Assembly: GCA_017479555.1 (NCBI GenBank)
Contig: JAFVCB010000054.1
Location: 1-49,334 of the forward strand
Source: Bacteroidaceae bacterium
GTDB taxonomy: Bacteria; Bacteroidota; Bacteroidia; Bacteroidales; Bacteroidaceae
Length of the DNA stretch: 49,334 nucleotides
Direction: 5' to 3'
The translations under genes were made by a program, and so were the position numbers. This document shows, piece by piece, positions 8,285 to 17,565 of this stretch (position 1 is its first letter; each line of letters opens with the position of its first letter). A model generated the notes under the pieces. It saw only the letters and a list, made by a program, of their open reading frames with translations, ran no database searches and was not told the DNA's origin.

Positions 8285-9247
8285 ATGAACAAGAAGCTAC
8301 GCATCCCTTCGTTTCTCGCCAAGTTGGTACTGACTCTGCTGAGCCAGTGCTTTGTGGCAGATATGATCGCGCAGCAAGAACCCGAGTTTGCCCACTATTT
8401 TGAGTTGGAAACGCAGTTCAACCCCGCTGCAGTGGGCAAGAGTACGCAGCTACTCATCAATGGTGCGTACCAGAGCCACGCCACGGGATACGACGATGCG
8501 GGCGGTACGATGCTCCTCATGGCCAATACGGCTTTTCAGGTACTTGGCTCGCGTCATGGTGTGGGCGCACTCTTTCAGAACGACGAGATAGGTCTGTTCT
8601 CCACCAAACGCTTTGCACTGCAATACGCTTTTCACTTCAAACTCTTTGGAGGTGTGATGAGCGTGGGAGCAGAGGCAGACATGATCAACGAGAGTGTGGA
8701 CGGCACCAAAGTAGATTTGGCCGATGCCAACGACCCCGCCTTTCCTGGTAGCGAGATGACGGGTTCTGCCTTTGGCTTTACCACAGGTTTGTACTATCAG
8801 CGTGGTGCGTTCCACGCAGGCGTTTCGGCCATGCACCTCACCTCGCCCAAACTCGAAATAGGCGAAACCAACGAATATCAACTGAAGCCACACTATTATT
8901 TCACGGCTGGATACAATATACGCACACACAATCCGTTTTTCAAAATAGAGCCTCGCGTCTTGCTGCGCTACGATGGTACAGAATTTCGTGCCAACATCAC
9001 GGCGGCTCTACGCTATGAGCGCGAGAAAAAACGCCTCTATGGTGGTGTGACCTACACGCCCGAGCGAAGCGTAACCGCCTTTGTGGGCGGGCAGTTCCAT
9101 GGTGTGAATCTCAGCTACAGCTACGAGGCTTTCACCAGTGGACTGGGACTGGGCTATGGTCAGCATGAAGTGACGCTGGGCTATAGCCTTGACCTCGATT
9201 TTAGTAAGCGCGGGCGCAACTACCACAAGAGCGTGCGCTGGCTGTGA
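8285..9247 (+). CDS. porP: Type IX secretion membrane protein PorP/SprF family
   Basis: 320 residues with an N-terminal signal peptide (KLVLTLLSQCFVADMIAQ), then QQEPEFAHYFELETQFNPAAVG, the family opening motif, in which the protein reports 'N-P-A' after the first strand. The rest alternates polar and aromatic residues, consistent with an outer-membrane beta-barrel. It is thought to link T9SS to the cell surface or to its cargo. ATG 8285 is chosen because it places the signal peptide at the N-terminus; ATG 8264 is also in frame. First gene of the porPKLMN operon; porK follows after 52 bp. Confidence 0.92.
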   Translation: MNKKLRIPSFLAKLVLTLLSQCFVADMIAQQEPEFAHYFELETQFNPAAVGKSTQLLINGAYQSHATGYDDAGGTMLLMANTAFQVLGSRHGVGALFQNDEIGLFSTKRFALQYAFHFKLFGGVMSVGAEADMINESVDGTKVDLADANDPAFPGSEMTGSAFGFTTGLYYQRGAFHAGVSAMHLTSPKLEIGETNEYQLKPHYYFTAGYNIRTHNPFFKIEPRVLLRYDGTEFRANITAALRYEREKKRLYGGVTYTPERSVTAFVGGQFHGVNLSYSYEAFTSGLGLGYGQHEVTLGYSLDLDFSKRGRNYHKSVRWL

Positions 9248-9299
9248 AGCGCAGATGTGAGCAGACCATACATCGTACATTATTATATATCCTCAAGAT

Positions 9300-10787
9300 A
9301 TGAAGACAAGCAATATATCTCTACTTCCTACGGGCGGCCTCCGCGCCTTGTTGTGGACAGCCTTGGTGCTGGTACTCTTCACCGTAGCAGCGTGTGCGCC
9401 ACGTCGCGGCGTGATGGCAAATGGCGGTGAAGTCACTGGCCAACGCGGTCAGACCATAGGCGAGCCCGTGCCCTACGGAATGGTCGAAATCAAACGCGGA
9501 TTTCTCAGCGTAGGTTTGGAACACACTGACACGCTGTGGGGAAGAAATATTCCTACGCGCGCCATCAGTGTGGATGGCTTCTGGATGGATCAGACCGAGG
9601 TGACGAACTCTATGTACCGCGAGTTTGTCAACTACGTTCGCGACAGCATCATCCGCGAGCGTTTGGCCGATCCCGCTTTTGGAGGTGACGAGACGTTCAA
9701 GATAGAGGTGGACCGCAACGGCGACCCTATCACTCCTCATCTCAACTGGGGCAAGGCCATACCTTGGCGCAAAGCCACCGAAGAACAGGAGCGCGCCATC
9801 ATGAGCGTGTATCGTCGTCACCCCATTGACGGCACGCTGATGCTCGATGCTTCGCAGTTGAACTATCGCTACGAGGTGTTCGACTACGAAAAGGCCGCTC
9901 TGCGCAAGTATCGTCTGAATCCCGCCGAGCGCAGTTTGGACACCGACAATCCTGCCGACCCCGATGAAGTGGTGATGATATCAAAGGACACGGCCTATAT
10001 CGACGACAACGGCAATATTGTTAGAGAAACCATAGAGCGTCCACTCTCTTCGCTCTACGACTTCCTCAATACCTACATCGTCAACGTTTATCCCGACACC
10101 ACATGCTGGGTGAACGACTTTCAGAATGCCAACAATGGGCTCTATATGAAGCTTTACTTCAGTAGTCCAGCCTACAACGACTATCCTGTCGTAGGAGTCA
10201 CTTGGGAACAAGCCGAAGCCTTCTGCAACTGGCGCACCGAGCATCTGCTGCGTGGGCTTGGCCCTCAGGCGCGCTATATCCAGCGCTATCGTCTGCCCAC
10301 AGAGATAGAATGGGAATATGCTGCACGCGGCAAGGAGGGCAATCCCTTCCCTTGGGAATCGCGTGGCGACGGTAGTGACACCCATAGCACTGATGGCTGT
10401 TTCTATGCCAACTTCAAGCCCGACCGTGGTAACTACACCGAGGATGGCAACCTCATCACCAGTCGTGTATCGACCTATGGTGCGAACAGCAATGGCCTCT
10501 ACGACATGGCAGGCAATGTGGCCGAATGGACCAGCACGGTATATACCGAGGCAGGAGTCAATGCGATGGCCGACCTCAACCCCCAACTCGACTATCGTGC
10601 CGCCCTCGAAGACCCCTACGTACTCAAGCGCAAGAGTGTGCGCGGCGGATCGTGGAAAGACCCTGTGAGCTATATTCGTTCGGCTTGGCGTACGTGGGAA
10701 TACCAAAACCAACCACGCTCGTACATCGGCTTCCGCTGCGTGCGTTCAAAGTCGTCTACACAGACAGGACGCGTCAAGCGCAAATAG
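9300..10787 (+). CDS. porK: Type IX secretion ring lipoprotein PorK/GldK
   Basis: 495 residues. The signal peptide ends in a lipobox (TVAAC, Cys ~31), so it is a lipoprotein. In the T9SS it forms, with PorN, the large periplasmic ring attached to the outer membrane. The mature part is an SUMF1-fold domain with inserts: GFWMDQTEVTNSMYREF, VVGVTWEQAEAFCNWR, RLPTEIEWEYAARG, GLYDMAGNVAEWTS, RGGSW and YIGFRCVRS. The FGE catalytic cysteine pair is absent, as expected for a structural member. A long insertion (~90-290) separates the first two conserved blocks, typical of GldK. Confidence 0.96.
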   Translation: MKTSNISLLPTGGLRALLWTALVLVLFTVAACAPRRGVMANGGEVTGQRGQTIGEPVPYGMVEIKRGFLSVGLEHTDTLWGRNIPTRAISVDGFWMDQTEVTNSMYREFVNYVRDSIIRERLADPAFGGDETFKIEVDRNGDPITPHLNWGKAIPWRKATEEQERAIMSVYRRHPIDGTLMLDASQLNYRYEVFDYEKAALRKYRLNPAERSLDTDNPADPDEVVMISKDTAYIDDNGNIVRETIERPLSSLYDFLNTYIVNVYPDTTCWVNDFQNANNGLYMKLYFSSPAYNDYPVVGVTWEQAEAFCNWRTEHLLRGLGPQARYIQRYRLPTEIEWEYAARGKEGNPFPWESRGDGSDTHSTDGCFYANFKPDRGNYTEDGNLITSRVSTYGANSNGLYDMAGNVAEWTSTVYTEAGVNAMADLNPQLDYRAALEDPYVLKRKSVRGGSWKDPVSYIRSAWRTWEYQNQPRSYIGFRCVRSKSSTQTGRVKRK

Positions 10788-10921
10788 CCCGAAGCGCTGC
10801 TAACAGCGAGAGGGATGGAGTCCGCTTCTGATATATTATTAAGGAGAGCCGACAAAAGACATCGCTCCGCTTATCACCTACCTAATCCAATCGACTATTC
10901 ACCTTCACAAATAAGCCAATT

Positions 10922-11959
10922 ATGCCAAGAAAGATAGATTTTGTGGTACGCTTACAGCACTGGATGGACAGCGTGCCTGGACAAACCTTTCTCAACTATG
11001 CCTATTCTTGGGGTGCGTCCATCGTTATCCTTGGTGCGCTCTTCAAACTGACGCACCTGCCTGGTGGTAACATCATGCTATTTATCGGTATGGGTACCGA
11101 GGTCGTGGTGTTCTTCATCTCCGCTTTTGACCGTCCTTTCGACAAGACAGAGGTAGGCAAAGAACTCCCTGCCGACTACCAAACAGACGAGGAGATTGCC
11201 GAATCCTTGGCCGCAGCAGAACGAGCCCAGCAGCAGTTTATGCCACAGCAAGTAGCTCCACAGCCTGCCCAAGAGAACGAGCAGAGCGACGAAGCAGCAG
11301 AATCGACATCTGCGGAACAGCAGCCTTTGGACACGCCAGTCAGCGAAGCCACACCCTCTGCAGCGCCAGCCGTAGCATCAGCCTCGCAGCCCGTCCAAGG
11401 AGGAGGCGCACAGACCATTATTATACAGGGAGGAGGTACAGGCAGCGCGCCCGAGCCAACAGCTACAGCACCTGTGGCAGAAGACGCTACACACGGTGCG
11501 ACAGATGAACCCCTACCTGCAGCAGCGTCTTTGGGTATCAGCATACCGCAAAACGCCGATAGTAAGCAGTTGGCCGCCGTCATTCGAGAAGCCAACGATG
11601 AATTGCTACGCAGAGCACAGGCCGTGCTTTCGCCCGAGATGGAGGCCGTGACCCAGACCTACATAGAGCGCATGCGTACCCTCACGGATACCCTTTCAAA
11701 AGTAGACGAGCAGAGCGCGCGTTTGGCCACCGACAATGAAGAATTGGAGCGCTTGAGCCGTACGTTGACCAGTATCAATAGTATCTACGAGCTACAGCTC
11801 AAGGGAGCCAGCGCACAAATAGTCTCTATCGACCAAATCAACGAGCAAACCCGCAACCTTGTGCGACAAATAGAGGAACTCAACGGCGTATATGCTCGCA
11901 TGATACAAGCCCTCACTATCAACGCAGGTGCAGCCGTAGGAGCAGCAGGGAAACAATAG
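10922..11959 (+). CDS. porL: Type IX secretion inner-membrane motor protein PorL/GldL
   Basis: 345 residues. Two membrane helices near the N-terminus (~30-44 and ~51-70); the second carries Glu60 in GMGTEVVVFFISAFDRPF, matching the conserved glutamate of the GldL/PorL proton channel. With PorM it forms the proton-driven motor powering T9SS. Downstream is a long cytoplasmic part: a Pro/Ala/Gln/Ser-rich linker (~95-195, including TIIIQGGG), then a helical region with coiled-coil character (~210-330). The linker seems long and low in complexity. It sits between porK and porM with 134- and 129-bp gaps. Confidence 0.95.
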   Translation: MPRKIDFVVRLQHWMDSVPGQTFLNYAYSWGASIVILGALFKLTHLPGGNIMLFIGMGTEVVVFFISAFDRPFDKTEVGKELPADYQTDEEIAESLAAAERAQQQFMPQQVAPQPAQENEQSDEAAESTSAEQQPLDTPVSEATPSAAPAVASASQPVQGGGAQTIIIQGGGTGSAPEPTATAPVAEDATHGATDEPLPAAASLGISIPQNADSKQLAAVIREANDELLRRAQAVLSPEMEAVTQTYIERMRTLTDTLSKVDEQSARLATDNEELERLSRTLTSINSIYELQLKGASAQIVSIDQINEQTRNLVRQIEELNGVYARMIQALTINAGAAVGAAGKQ

Positions 11960-12088
11960 CAAGCAGCGTACATAACTTTTTTTATGAGGAGTAAAGGCCG
12001 ATGTATACACAGCGCACTTTAGCGTGGACGTAGCCACACAGCAAGAAACAGTTACAGAAGCCTCGCTAATCAAAAGACCATAATAGTT

Positions 12089-13702
12089 ATGCCCATAAAG
12101 AAGAGACCCGTCTCGCCACGCCAGAAGATGATTAACCTGATGTATATCGTGTTGATGGCTATGCTGGCTCTCAATGTGTCGAGTGATGTACTCAAAGGCT
12201 TTACGCTCATGAGCGACAGCCTGAAGCGCACTACCGATGCAGCCACGCGCGAGAACGAAAACCTATATGCAGACTTCGCCAAGATGGTCGAGAAGAATCC
12301 CGACGGCATCAAAGCGTGGTTTGACAAAGCCACCAGCACGAAGCGCAAGGCCGATGAGTTGGTGACCTACATCGTAGACCTCCGCGAGGCTATAGCTCGC
12401 GAGGCCGATGGAGCAGATGCTAATCCCGACGACCTTGACGACAAGGAAACACTGCATGCAGCCGAGGTGGTGATGCTCAATCCGATGACCAACCAAGGGG
12501 CTAAGTTGCACGAGATGATAGATGCCTATCGTGAACTCATCCTCTCCCACATCACCGACCCGCGTCAGCGAGCTATCGTGGCTTCAAACCTAAGCACCGA
12601 TGTGCCTAAACGACAAGAAACTGTGGGGCAGAACTGGGAGGAATACATGTTTGAACAGATGCCCGCCATTGCTGCTGTGACGATGCTTTCCAAATTGCAG
12701 AGCGACGTGATGGCATCCGAGAGCGAAGTGCTGCGTACACTCATTGCCAATGCCAACATCCAAGACATACGCGTCAATGATGTTCGTGCCTTTGTCGTAC
12801 CCGATAAGACCATCTATTCACCTGGCGAGACGTTCCAAGCCCAAATCTTTATGGCCGCCATAGACACCATGGCCAAGCCACACATCTACGTCAATGGCGA
12901 GGAAGTCGCTTTAGACGGCAAATACAGTTTCAGCGTACCCTCAGAGCCAGGGACGTATACGATGAAGGGTTATGCGATTATGCCTAACATCTTCGGCGAG
13001 ATGATACGTCGCGACTTCACACAGACCTATAGCGTAGGACGGGCAAACACCAACACCACAACCAACCCCGTCACCAATATCTCGCCCCACGTAGCTCCCC
13101 CGCTTGGTTCGGCCACATTAGCAGCCGACTTGATGAATGTACTCTATGCCGGTTTTGACAACCCGATGAGCATCAGCGTGAGCGGTATAGACGGCACGTC
13201 CATATCGCTGAGCATGACAGGCGGTTCGCTGACCTCCTTAGGCAATAATAAATATACAGCGCGGCCAGCTGCTGTCGGACAAAACTGTGTCTTCACGGTG
13301 AGTGGCACGCATCAAGGCAAAACGCAAGTGATAGGTACTTTCACGTTCCGCGTACGTAAATTGCCCGATCCCACACCCTATGTGGCTGCAGGTGGCGACC
13401 GTTTCAAGGGAGGACGAATGTCGAAAGGCGCAGCTTCGTCACTTGGGGTGCTTCACGCCGCCATCGACGACGGATTGTTAGATATACCATTCACGGTGAC
13501 AAGTTTCCAAGCCGTTTTCCACGACCGTTTAGGAAATAGCATCGTAGAACCCTCGGCGGGCGCATCGTTTACCGAACGCCAACATAGCTTGATACGCGAA
13601 ATGCGACGCAACCAGCGTTTCTACATCACCAATGTTCACTGTATAGGCCCCGACAAAATCGCACGCGTATTGCCAGGAGCTATGGAGATTATCGTCAATT
13701 AA
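12089..13702 (+). CDS. porM: Type IX secretion inner-membrane protein PorM/GldM
   Basis: 537 residues. The N-terminus has the hallmark PRQKMINLMYIVLMAMLALNV, a single inner-membrane helix, followed by a long periplasmic region. The first part is helical (~40-220), and the rest is beta-rich domains (VPDKTIYSPGETFQAQIF onward) that reach toward the PorKN ring. PorM couples PorL-driven rotation to the periplasmic ring. It ends 11 bp before porN, so the two are certainly co-transcribed. Confidence 0.96.
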   Translation: MPIKKRPVSPRQKMINLMYIVLMAMLALNVSSDVLKGFTLMSDSLKRTTDAATRENENLYADFAKMVEKNPDGIKAWFDKATSTKRKADELVTYIVDLREAIAREADGADANPDDLDDKETLHAAEVVMLNPMTNQGAKLHEMIDAYRELILSHITDPRQRAIVASNLSTDVPKRQETVGQNWEEYMFEQMPAIAAVTMLSKLQSDVMASESEVLRTLIANANIQDIRVNDVRAFVVPDKTIYSPGETFQAQIFMAAIDTMAKPHIYVNGEEVALDGKYSFSVPSEPGTYTMKGYAIMPNIFGEMIRRDFTQTYSVGRANTNTTTNPVTNISPHVAPPLGSATLAADLMNVLYAGFDNPMSISVSGIDGTSISLSMTGGSLTSLGNNKYTARPAAVGQNCVFTVSGTHQGKTQVIGTFTFRVRKLPDPTPYVAAGGDRFKGGRMSKGAASSLGVLHAAIDDGLLDIPFTVTSFQAVFHDRLGNSIVEPSAGASFTERQHSLIREMRRNQRFYITNVHCIGPDKIARVLPGAMEIIVN

Positions 13703-13713
13703 AGATACCAGAT

Positions 13714-14838
13714 ATGAAAGCAACTTCTATTTATAGCCTTGTGATTGTGGCACTGTTACTGTGCATCAGTATAGATACAAATGCGCAGCCCACACGCAGA
13801 CGTACACAGACCACTACACAACAGACACGCTCACAAAGTGGACGTGCGGGTGGGGCTACCTATCGCGAGTTTCCTGCAGCGCAGACGATGCCTGCCGATG
13901 CGGATTGGCGACGCGATGTTTACCGAGAGCTCGACTTGATGAAGGATCAGAATGCACCGCTTTACTATCCTATCATACCGCAGAATGGACGCACGAGTTT
14001 GTTTACCTATCTGCTGAAGTTGGTGCTTCGCGGTCAGATCAAGGCCTATCGTTATAATACTTCAGCCACTGAAGATTTCAGCGCCAGCAACACGGTGCGC
14101 CCCATAGATATTCTCAATCAGTTCGAGATACCTTATGATACCGCAGGAGGTAGGTTGCGACTGAACGATGCAGATATTCCCACAGAGGAAGTGATGTACT
14201 ATTTCGTCAAAGAAAGCACCTACTACGACCAGCATACAGCTACTTTCCACTCCCGTGTGGTAGCACTCTGTCCGGTATTGCTTCGTGGCGATGATTATGG
14301 CGGCACGGGCAAACGTGCGATGTTCTGGGTGAAATACGAAGAGGCTGCGCCCTATTTAGGCAAACTGATGATTCTATACAGCAACCTCAACAATGCAGCG
14401 CAGATGTCAGCCGACGATTATTTCACACAAAATCTCTATCAAGGCGATATCTATATGGCTACGAATTTGCAAGACCGTCTGTTGATTTCGAGCGATGACC
14501 AATTCTTGGAGAACGATACGACCCTGCAAGCGCGGCGCGATGTGATAGAGCATCAATTAGACGAATTTGAACAACACGTATGGCGCGGCGACAGCGTGGC
14601 GCAAGCTGCAAATGCCCCAGCGCGCTTGGCTCAACCAGATGTGCAAGCAGCAGCCGACAGTACGGCTATTCAGGAAGATGCCACTGTGACAACAACCACG
14701 CGGCAGCAGACCACTACGCGCAGGGCAGGTAATTCGCGCCGTACACGTACCTCGGCGCGCGCACCCAAGCAGCGTCGTCAGCGCAGCAGTGCGGGAAGCA
14801 CGGGCTCTGGATACAGCGTTCGTCGCCAAAGACACTGA
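13714..14838 (+). CDS. porN: Type IX secretion periplasmic ring protein PorN/GldN
   Basis: 374 residues with a signal peptide (IYSLVIVALLLCISIDTNAQ). The core contains VYRELDLMKDQNAPLYYP, then the conserved GldN region with LTYLLKLVLRG-like, VKESTYYDQHTATFHSRV and MFWVKYEEAAPYLGK. It partners PorK in the periplasmic ring. The C-terminal ~60 residues are a low-complexity basic tail rich in Arg, Thr, Gln and Ser, beyond the recognisable domain. Last por gene; an Fe-S membrane protein gene begins 39 bp later on the same strand. Confidence 0.94.
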   Translation: MKATSIYSLVIVALLLCISIDTNAQPTRRRTQTTTQQTRSQSGRAGGATYREFPAAQTMPADADWRRDVYRELDLMKDQNAPLYYPIIPQNGRTSLFTYLLKLVLRGQIKAYRYNTSATEDFSASNTVRPIDILNQFEIPYDTAGGRLRLNDADIPTEEVMYYFVKESTYYDQHTATFHSRVVALCPVLLRGDDYGGTGKRAMFWVKYEEAAPYLGKLMILYSNLNNAAQMSADDYFTQNLYQGDIYMATNLQDRLLISSDDQFLENDTTLQARRDVIEHQLDEFEQHVWRGDSVAQAANAPARLAQPDVQAAADSTAIQEDATVTTTTRQQTTTRRAGNSRRTRTSARAPKQRRQRSSAGSTGSGYSVRRQRH

Positions 14839-14877
14839 GCCGCTTGATGGTTCATGCTATCACAGTATACACCACCT

Positions 14878-16374
14878 ATGCTTAGAACGATACGCATCAC
14901 TATTGCCGTTCTCACGTTTACGGGCTTGCTACTTTTGTTTCTGGATTTCACAGGAACACTTCATCACTACTTAGCTTGGCTCGCCAAGGCGCAGTTTGTG
15001 CCAGCCGTGTTGGGAATAAACCTTTTAGTGATAGTATGCTTGATAGTTCTCACTCTGCTCTTCGGGCGTGTGTATTGTTCGATGGTGTGTCCCTTAGGTA
15101 TCTTTCAAGACCTCATAGCGCGATTGCGGACGCAACGTAGCAAACTTCCCTATCGTTACACCAAAGCACACTCATGGCTTCGCTATGGGGTGCTTTCTCT
15201 TTTTGTGCTTGCACTCGTTTCGGGTTTAGGCTCGCTCGCTGCAGTGATAGAGCCTTATAGTATCTTTGGGCGTGCGACGCAAAATTTGTTAAGTCCTCTT
15301 ACAGAGTGGATAAGTAGTCTCTTGGCTTATGGTACTCAGCGCGCCGATAGCTATAGTATATATGGTGAGGACGTTTGGGTGCGTAGCCTTCCTACATGGA
15401 TTGTTGCCTTGCTTTCCATCTTAGTAGTCGGGGTGCTGGCGTATAGAGGAGGTCGTACGTATTGCAACACCATCTGTCCTGTAGGTACTTTCTTAGGCTT
15501 TCTTTCCCGCTATAGTCTGATGAAAGTGCGTATAGCACAGGACAAGTGTGTGAGTTGTGGTATCTGTGCGCGCCACTGCAAGGCATCGTGCATAGACAGC
15601 AAGAATCACGCTATAGACTATTCGCGCTGCGTGGCTTGTGGCAACTGTCTGCGTCATTGCAGTCATGGTGCTTTGACTTATGGCAGACTTTTGGCTCAAC
15701 CCAACCAGAAAGAAGCTCCAGCTCCACAGTCAGAAGTAGACACCTCACGACGTACCTTCTTGTGGACGCTTGGCGGAGTGACCGCCTCGGCGGCATTGTC
15801 TCCCATAGCGATGAAAGCCCTTGGCGGCTTGGCTGCGGTTGAAGGCACAGTGATACCGAAGCGTTCCATCCCGATCACACCGCCTGGGTCGCTCAGTGCG
15901 ATGCATTTGGCGCAACACTGCACGGCGTGTCAGCTATGCGTCTCGCAGTGTCCCACAAAGGTGTTGCGTCCGTCAGAGCGGTTAATGACATTGATGCAGC
16001 CCGAGATGAATTATGAGCGTGGCTGGTGTCTCCCCTCGTGCAACACATGCGGAAACGTTTGTCCTACGGGAGCAATACAACCTATAGCAGAGGGCAAGAA
16101 GACATCCGTGCAAATCGGTCATGCCGTTTGGCTACGCAGGAACTGCATCGTGACGCGTGAAGAAACGGCAGACGCTATCCAGTGTGGGCGATGCGCTGAG
16201 GTTTGTCCGCGTGGTGCTATTCGTATGATGCCAGACCCCACGCAGAAGCAGCGACTTATTCCTGTGGTGAATATCCCATCGTGCATAGGCTGTGGCGCTT
16301 GTGAAAATCATTGTCCTGCTCGTCCATTTTTTGGCATCTACGTAGAAGGCCACGAACAGCATAGTACACGATAG
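14878..16374 (+). CDS. Membrane iron-sulfur protein resembling a NapH-NapG fusion, with internal twin-arginine motif
   Basis: 498 residues. The N-terminal half is NapH-like: four to five membrane helices, two CxxxCP motifs (YCSMVCPLG, YCNTICPVGTF), then a two-cluster ferredoxin (CVSCGICARHC, CVACGNCLRHC). Then SRRTFLW (Arg291-Arg292) precedes a hydrophobic segment, a Tat-type signal. The C-terminal half resembles NapG: PPGSLSAMHLAQHCTACQ, then CNTCGNVCP, CGRCAEVCP and CIGCGACENHCP, about four more [4Fe-4S] sites. Known NapH oxidises quinol in the membrane and NapG is a Tat-exported periplasmic ferredoxin; fused, they would carry electrons from menaquinol to the periplasm. No NapA-type reductase is present. 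ATG 14878 is preferred (family start MLRTIRI); ATG 14854 is also in frame. tatA and tatC follow. Confidence 0.85.
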   Translation: MLRTIRITIAVLTFTGLLLLFLDFTGTLHHYLAWLAKAQFVPAVLGINLLVIVCLIVLTLLFGRVYCSMVCPLGIFQDLIARLRTQRSKLPYRYTKAHSWLRYGVLSLFVLALVSGLGSLAAVIEPYSIFGRATQNLLSPLTEWISSLLAYGTQRADSYSIYGEDVWVRSLPTWIVALLSILVVGVLAYRGGRTYCNTICPVGTFLGFLSRYSLMKVRIAQDKCVSCGICARHCKASCIDSKNHAIDYSRCVACGNCLRHCSHGALTYGRLLAQPNQKEAPAPQSEVDTSRRTFLWTLGGVTASAALSPIAMKALGGLAAVEGTVIPKRSIPITPPGSLSAMHLAQHCTACQLCVSQCPTKVLRPSERLMTLMQPEMNYERGWCLPSCNTCGNVCPTGAIQPIAEGKKTSVQIGHAVWLRRNCIVTREETADAIQCGRCAEVCPRGAIRMMPDPTQKQRLIPVVNIPSCIGCGACENHCPARPFFGIYVEGHEQHSTR

Positions 16375-16405
16375 TTTTACTTTATAAATAGAACGCTAAT
16401 TCCTT

Positions 16406-16615
16406 ATGACTATGACACCATTATTTATAGGAAACCTCAGACTGCCAGAGATTATCATCATTGCGCTGGTTATCTTACTGCTCTTTGGCGGAAAGAAAAT
16501 TCCCGAACTCATGCGTTCCTTAGGACGCGGCGTACACGCGTTCAAAGATGGGCTAAACGACACGAAACGCGAAGAGCCTGAAAGCCCAGAGACCAAAGAG
16601 GAGAAAGAAGAGTAG
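16406..16615 (+). CDS. tatA: Twin-arginine translocase subunit TatA
   Basis: 69 residues. A single N-terminal hydrophobic helix (LPEIIIIALVILLLF) followed directly by the TatA hinge FGGKKIPELMRSLGRGV and amphipathic helix with AFKDGLND, then an acidic, charged tail. TatA oligomers form the conducting part of the Tat translocase, which exports folded proteins. It lies 31 bp after the Fe-S gene and 67 bp before tatC. There is no separate tatB, as in minimal TatAC systems. Confidence 0.94.
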   Translation: MTMTPLFIGNLRLPEIIIIALVILLLFGGKKIPELMRSLGRGVHAFKDGLNDTKREEPESPETKEEKEE

Positions 16616-16682
16616 CGTGGTACGCTAAGATAGAAGGTATAGCCCTTATCTCTCATTCACAGAGTCCCCCTCACCCCAAGCA

Positions 16683-17432
16683 ATGACAACTTTCTGGGAG
16701 CATTTAGACGAGTTGCGCATGGTGCTATGGCGTTGTGTCGTGTTCACCATCGTCATGACAGTGGTAGCCTTTGTCTTTGGTGAAGTGCTGTTTGACGTGA
16801 TTTTAGCTCCCAGCCATTCAGATTTCATCGTGTATCGGGTTTACGCGATGTTAGGTTTTCCTGTGGAGGCTTTTCATGTAGATTTGGTCAATACGGGTTT
16901 GGCACGGCAGTTCGTTCTACATCTTGAAGTTGCAGTCTACACGGGAGTCTTGATGGCTTCACCATATATATTATATTGTATATTTCACTTTGTCTCTCCT
17001 GGTCTATATACCGCAGAACGACACTACTCCCGTTTGGCACTGATCGCAGGATGGTTGATGTTTCTTGTGGGCGCACTGGTCGCTTACTTCCTTGTGTTTC
17101 CCCTTACATTCAGATTCTTGGGAACTTATCAGGTGAGTGCCGAGATTGCTAACTATATCACTCTCGATTCCTATCTTGATACCTTGTTCGTGATGGTAGG
17201 GACGTTGGGCTTGGTTTTTGAATTTCCGCTACTCTGTTACGTACTCAGTCGTTTGGGACTTATCCAGTCGCAGCAGCTTCAACGATACCACCGCCATGCT
17301 ATTACAGCCGTTGTGATTTTGGCAGCAGTCATCACGCCCACAGGCGACCCTTTTACCCTTGCGCTTACCAGCCTACCTATGCTCCTGCTCTATGAATTGA
17401 GCATCGTTGTTGTGAAAAGGAGTGAGAAATAG
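16683..17432 (+). CDS. tatC: Twin-arginine translocase subunit TatC
   Basis: 249 residues with six predicted membrane helices. The N-terminal signature FWEHLDELRMVLWR matches the TatC motif that binds the twin-arginine signal. Later blocks such as FVSPGLYTAERHYSR and FEFPLLCYVLSRLGLI are also typical. TatC recognises Tat substrates; the obvious local candidate is the Fe-S protein encoded two genes upstream. A terminator follows at 17460. Confidence 0.96.
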   Translation: MTTFWEHLDELRMVLWRCVVFTIVMTVVAFVFGEVLFDVILAPSHSDFIVYRVYAMLGFPVEAFHVDLVNTGLARQFVLHLEVAVYTGVLMASPYILYCIFHFVSPGLYTAERHYSRLALIAGWLMFLVGALVAYFLVFPLTFRFLGTYQVSAEIANYITLDSYLDTLFVMVGTLGLVFEFPLLCYVLSRLGLIQSQQLQRYHRHAITAVVILAAVITPTGDPFTLALTSLPMLLLYELSIVVVKRSEK

Positions 17433-17459
17433 TTCGTTTCACAGACTTTTCTCACTAAG

Positions 17460-17491
17460 GCAGACTTCAAGCGAATTAAGTCTGCTCTTTT
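17460..17491 (+). terminator. Terminator after tatC
   Basis: GCAGACTT (17460-17467) and AAGTCTGC (17478-17485) form an 8-bp stem with a 10-base loop, followed by TCTTTT. It would end the Fe-S/tatA/tatC transcript, and perhaps the whole por-tat run. Confidence 0.7.
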
Positions 17492-17565
17492 GGCTTAACG
17501 AAAAAGCATTCTTTCGTTTACGATTTTCGCTTAGACAAAGATAGCTATCCTTATTAGGCTATCCT

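Noticed and set aside
8285..14838. Type IX cargo proteins with C-terminal secretion domains
   Set aside because: I checked the C-termini of the secreted proteins in the window and saw no typical CTD motif; the cargo must be encoded elsewhere.
14878..16374. Periplasmic nitrate reductase operon (nap)
   Set aside because: The protein resembles NapH and NapG, but no napA, napB or napD is present in the window.
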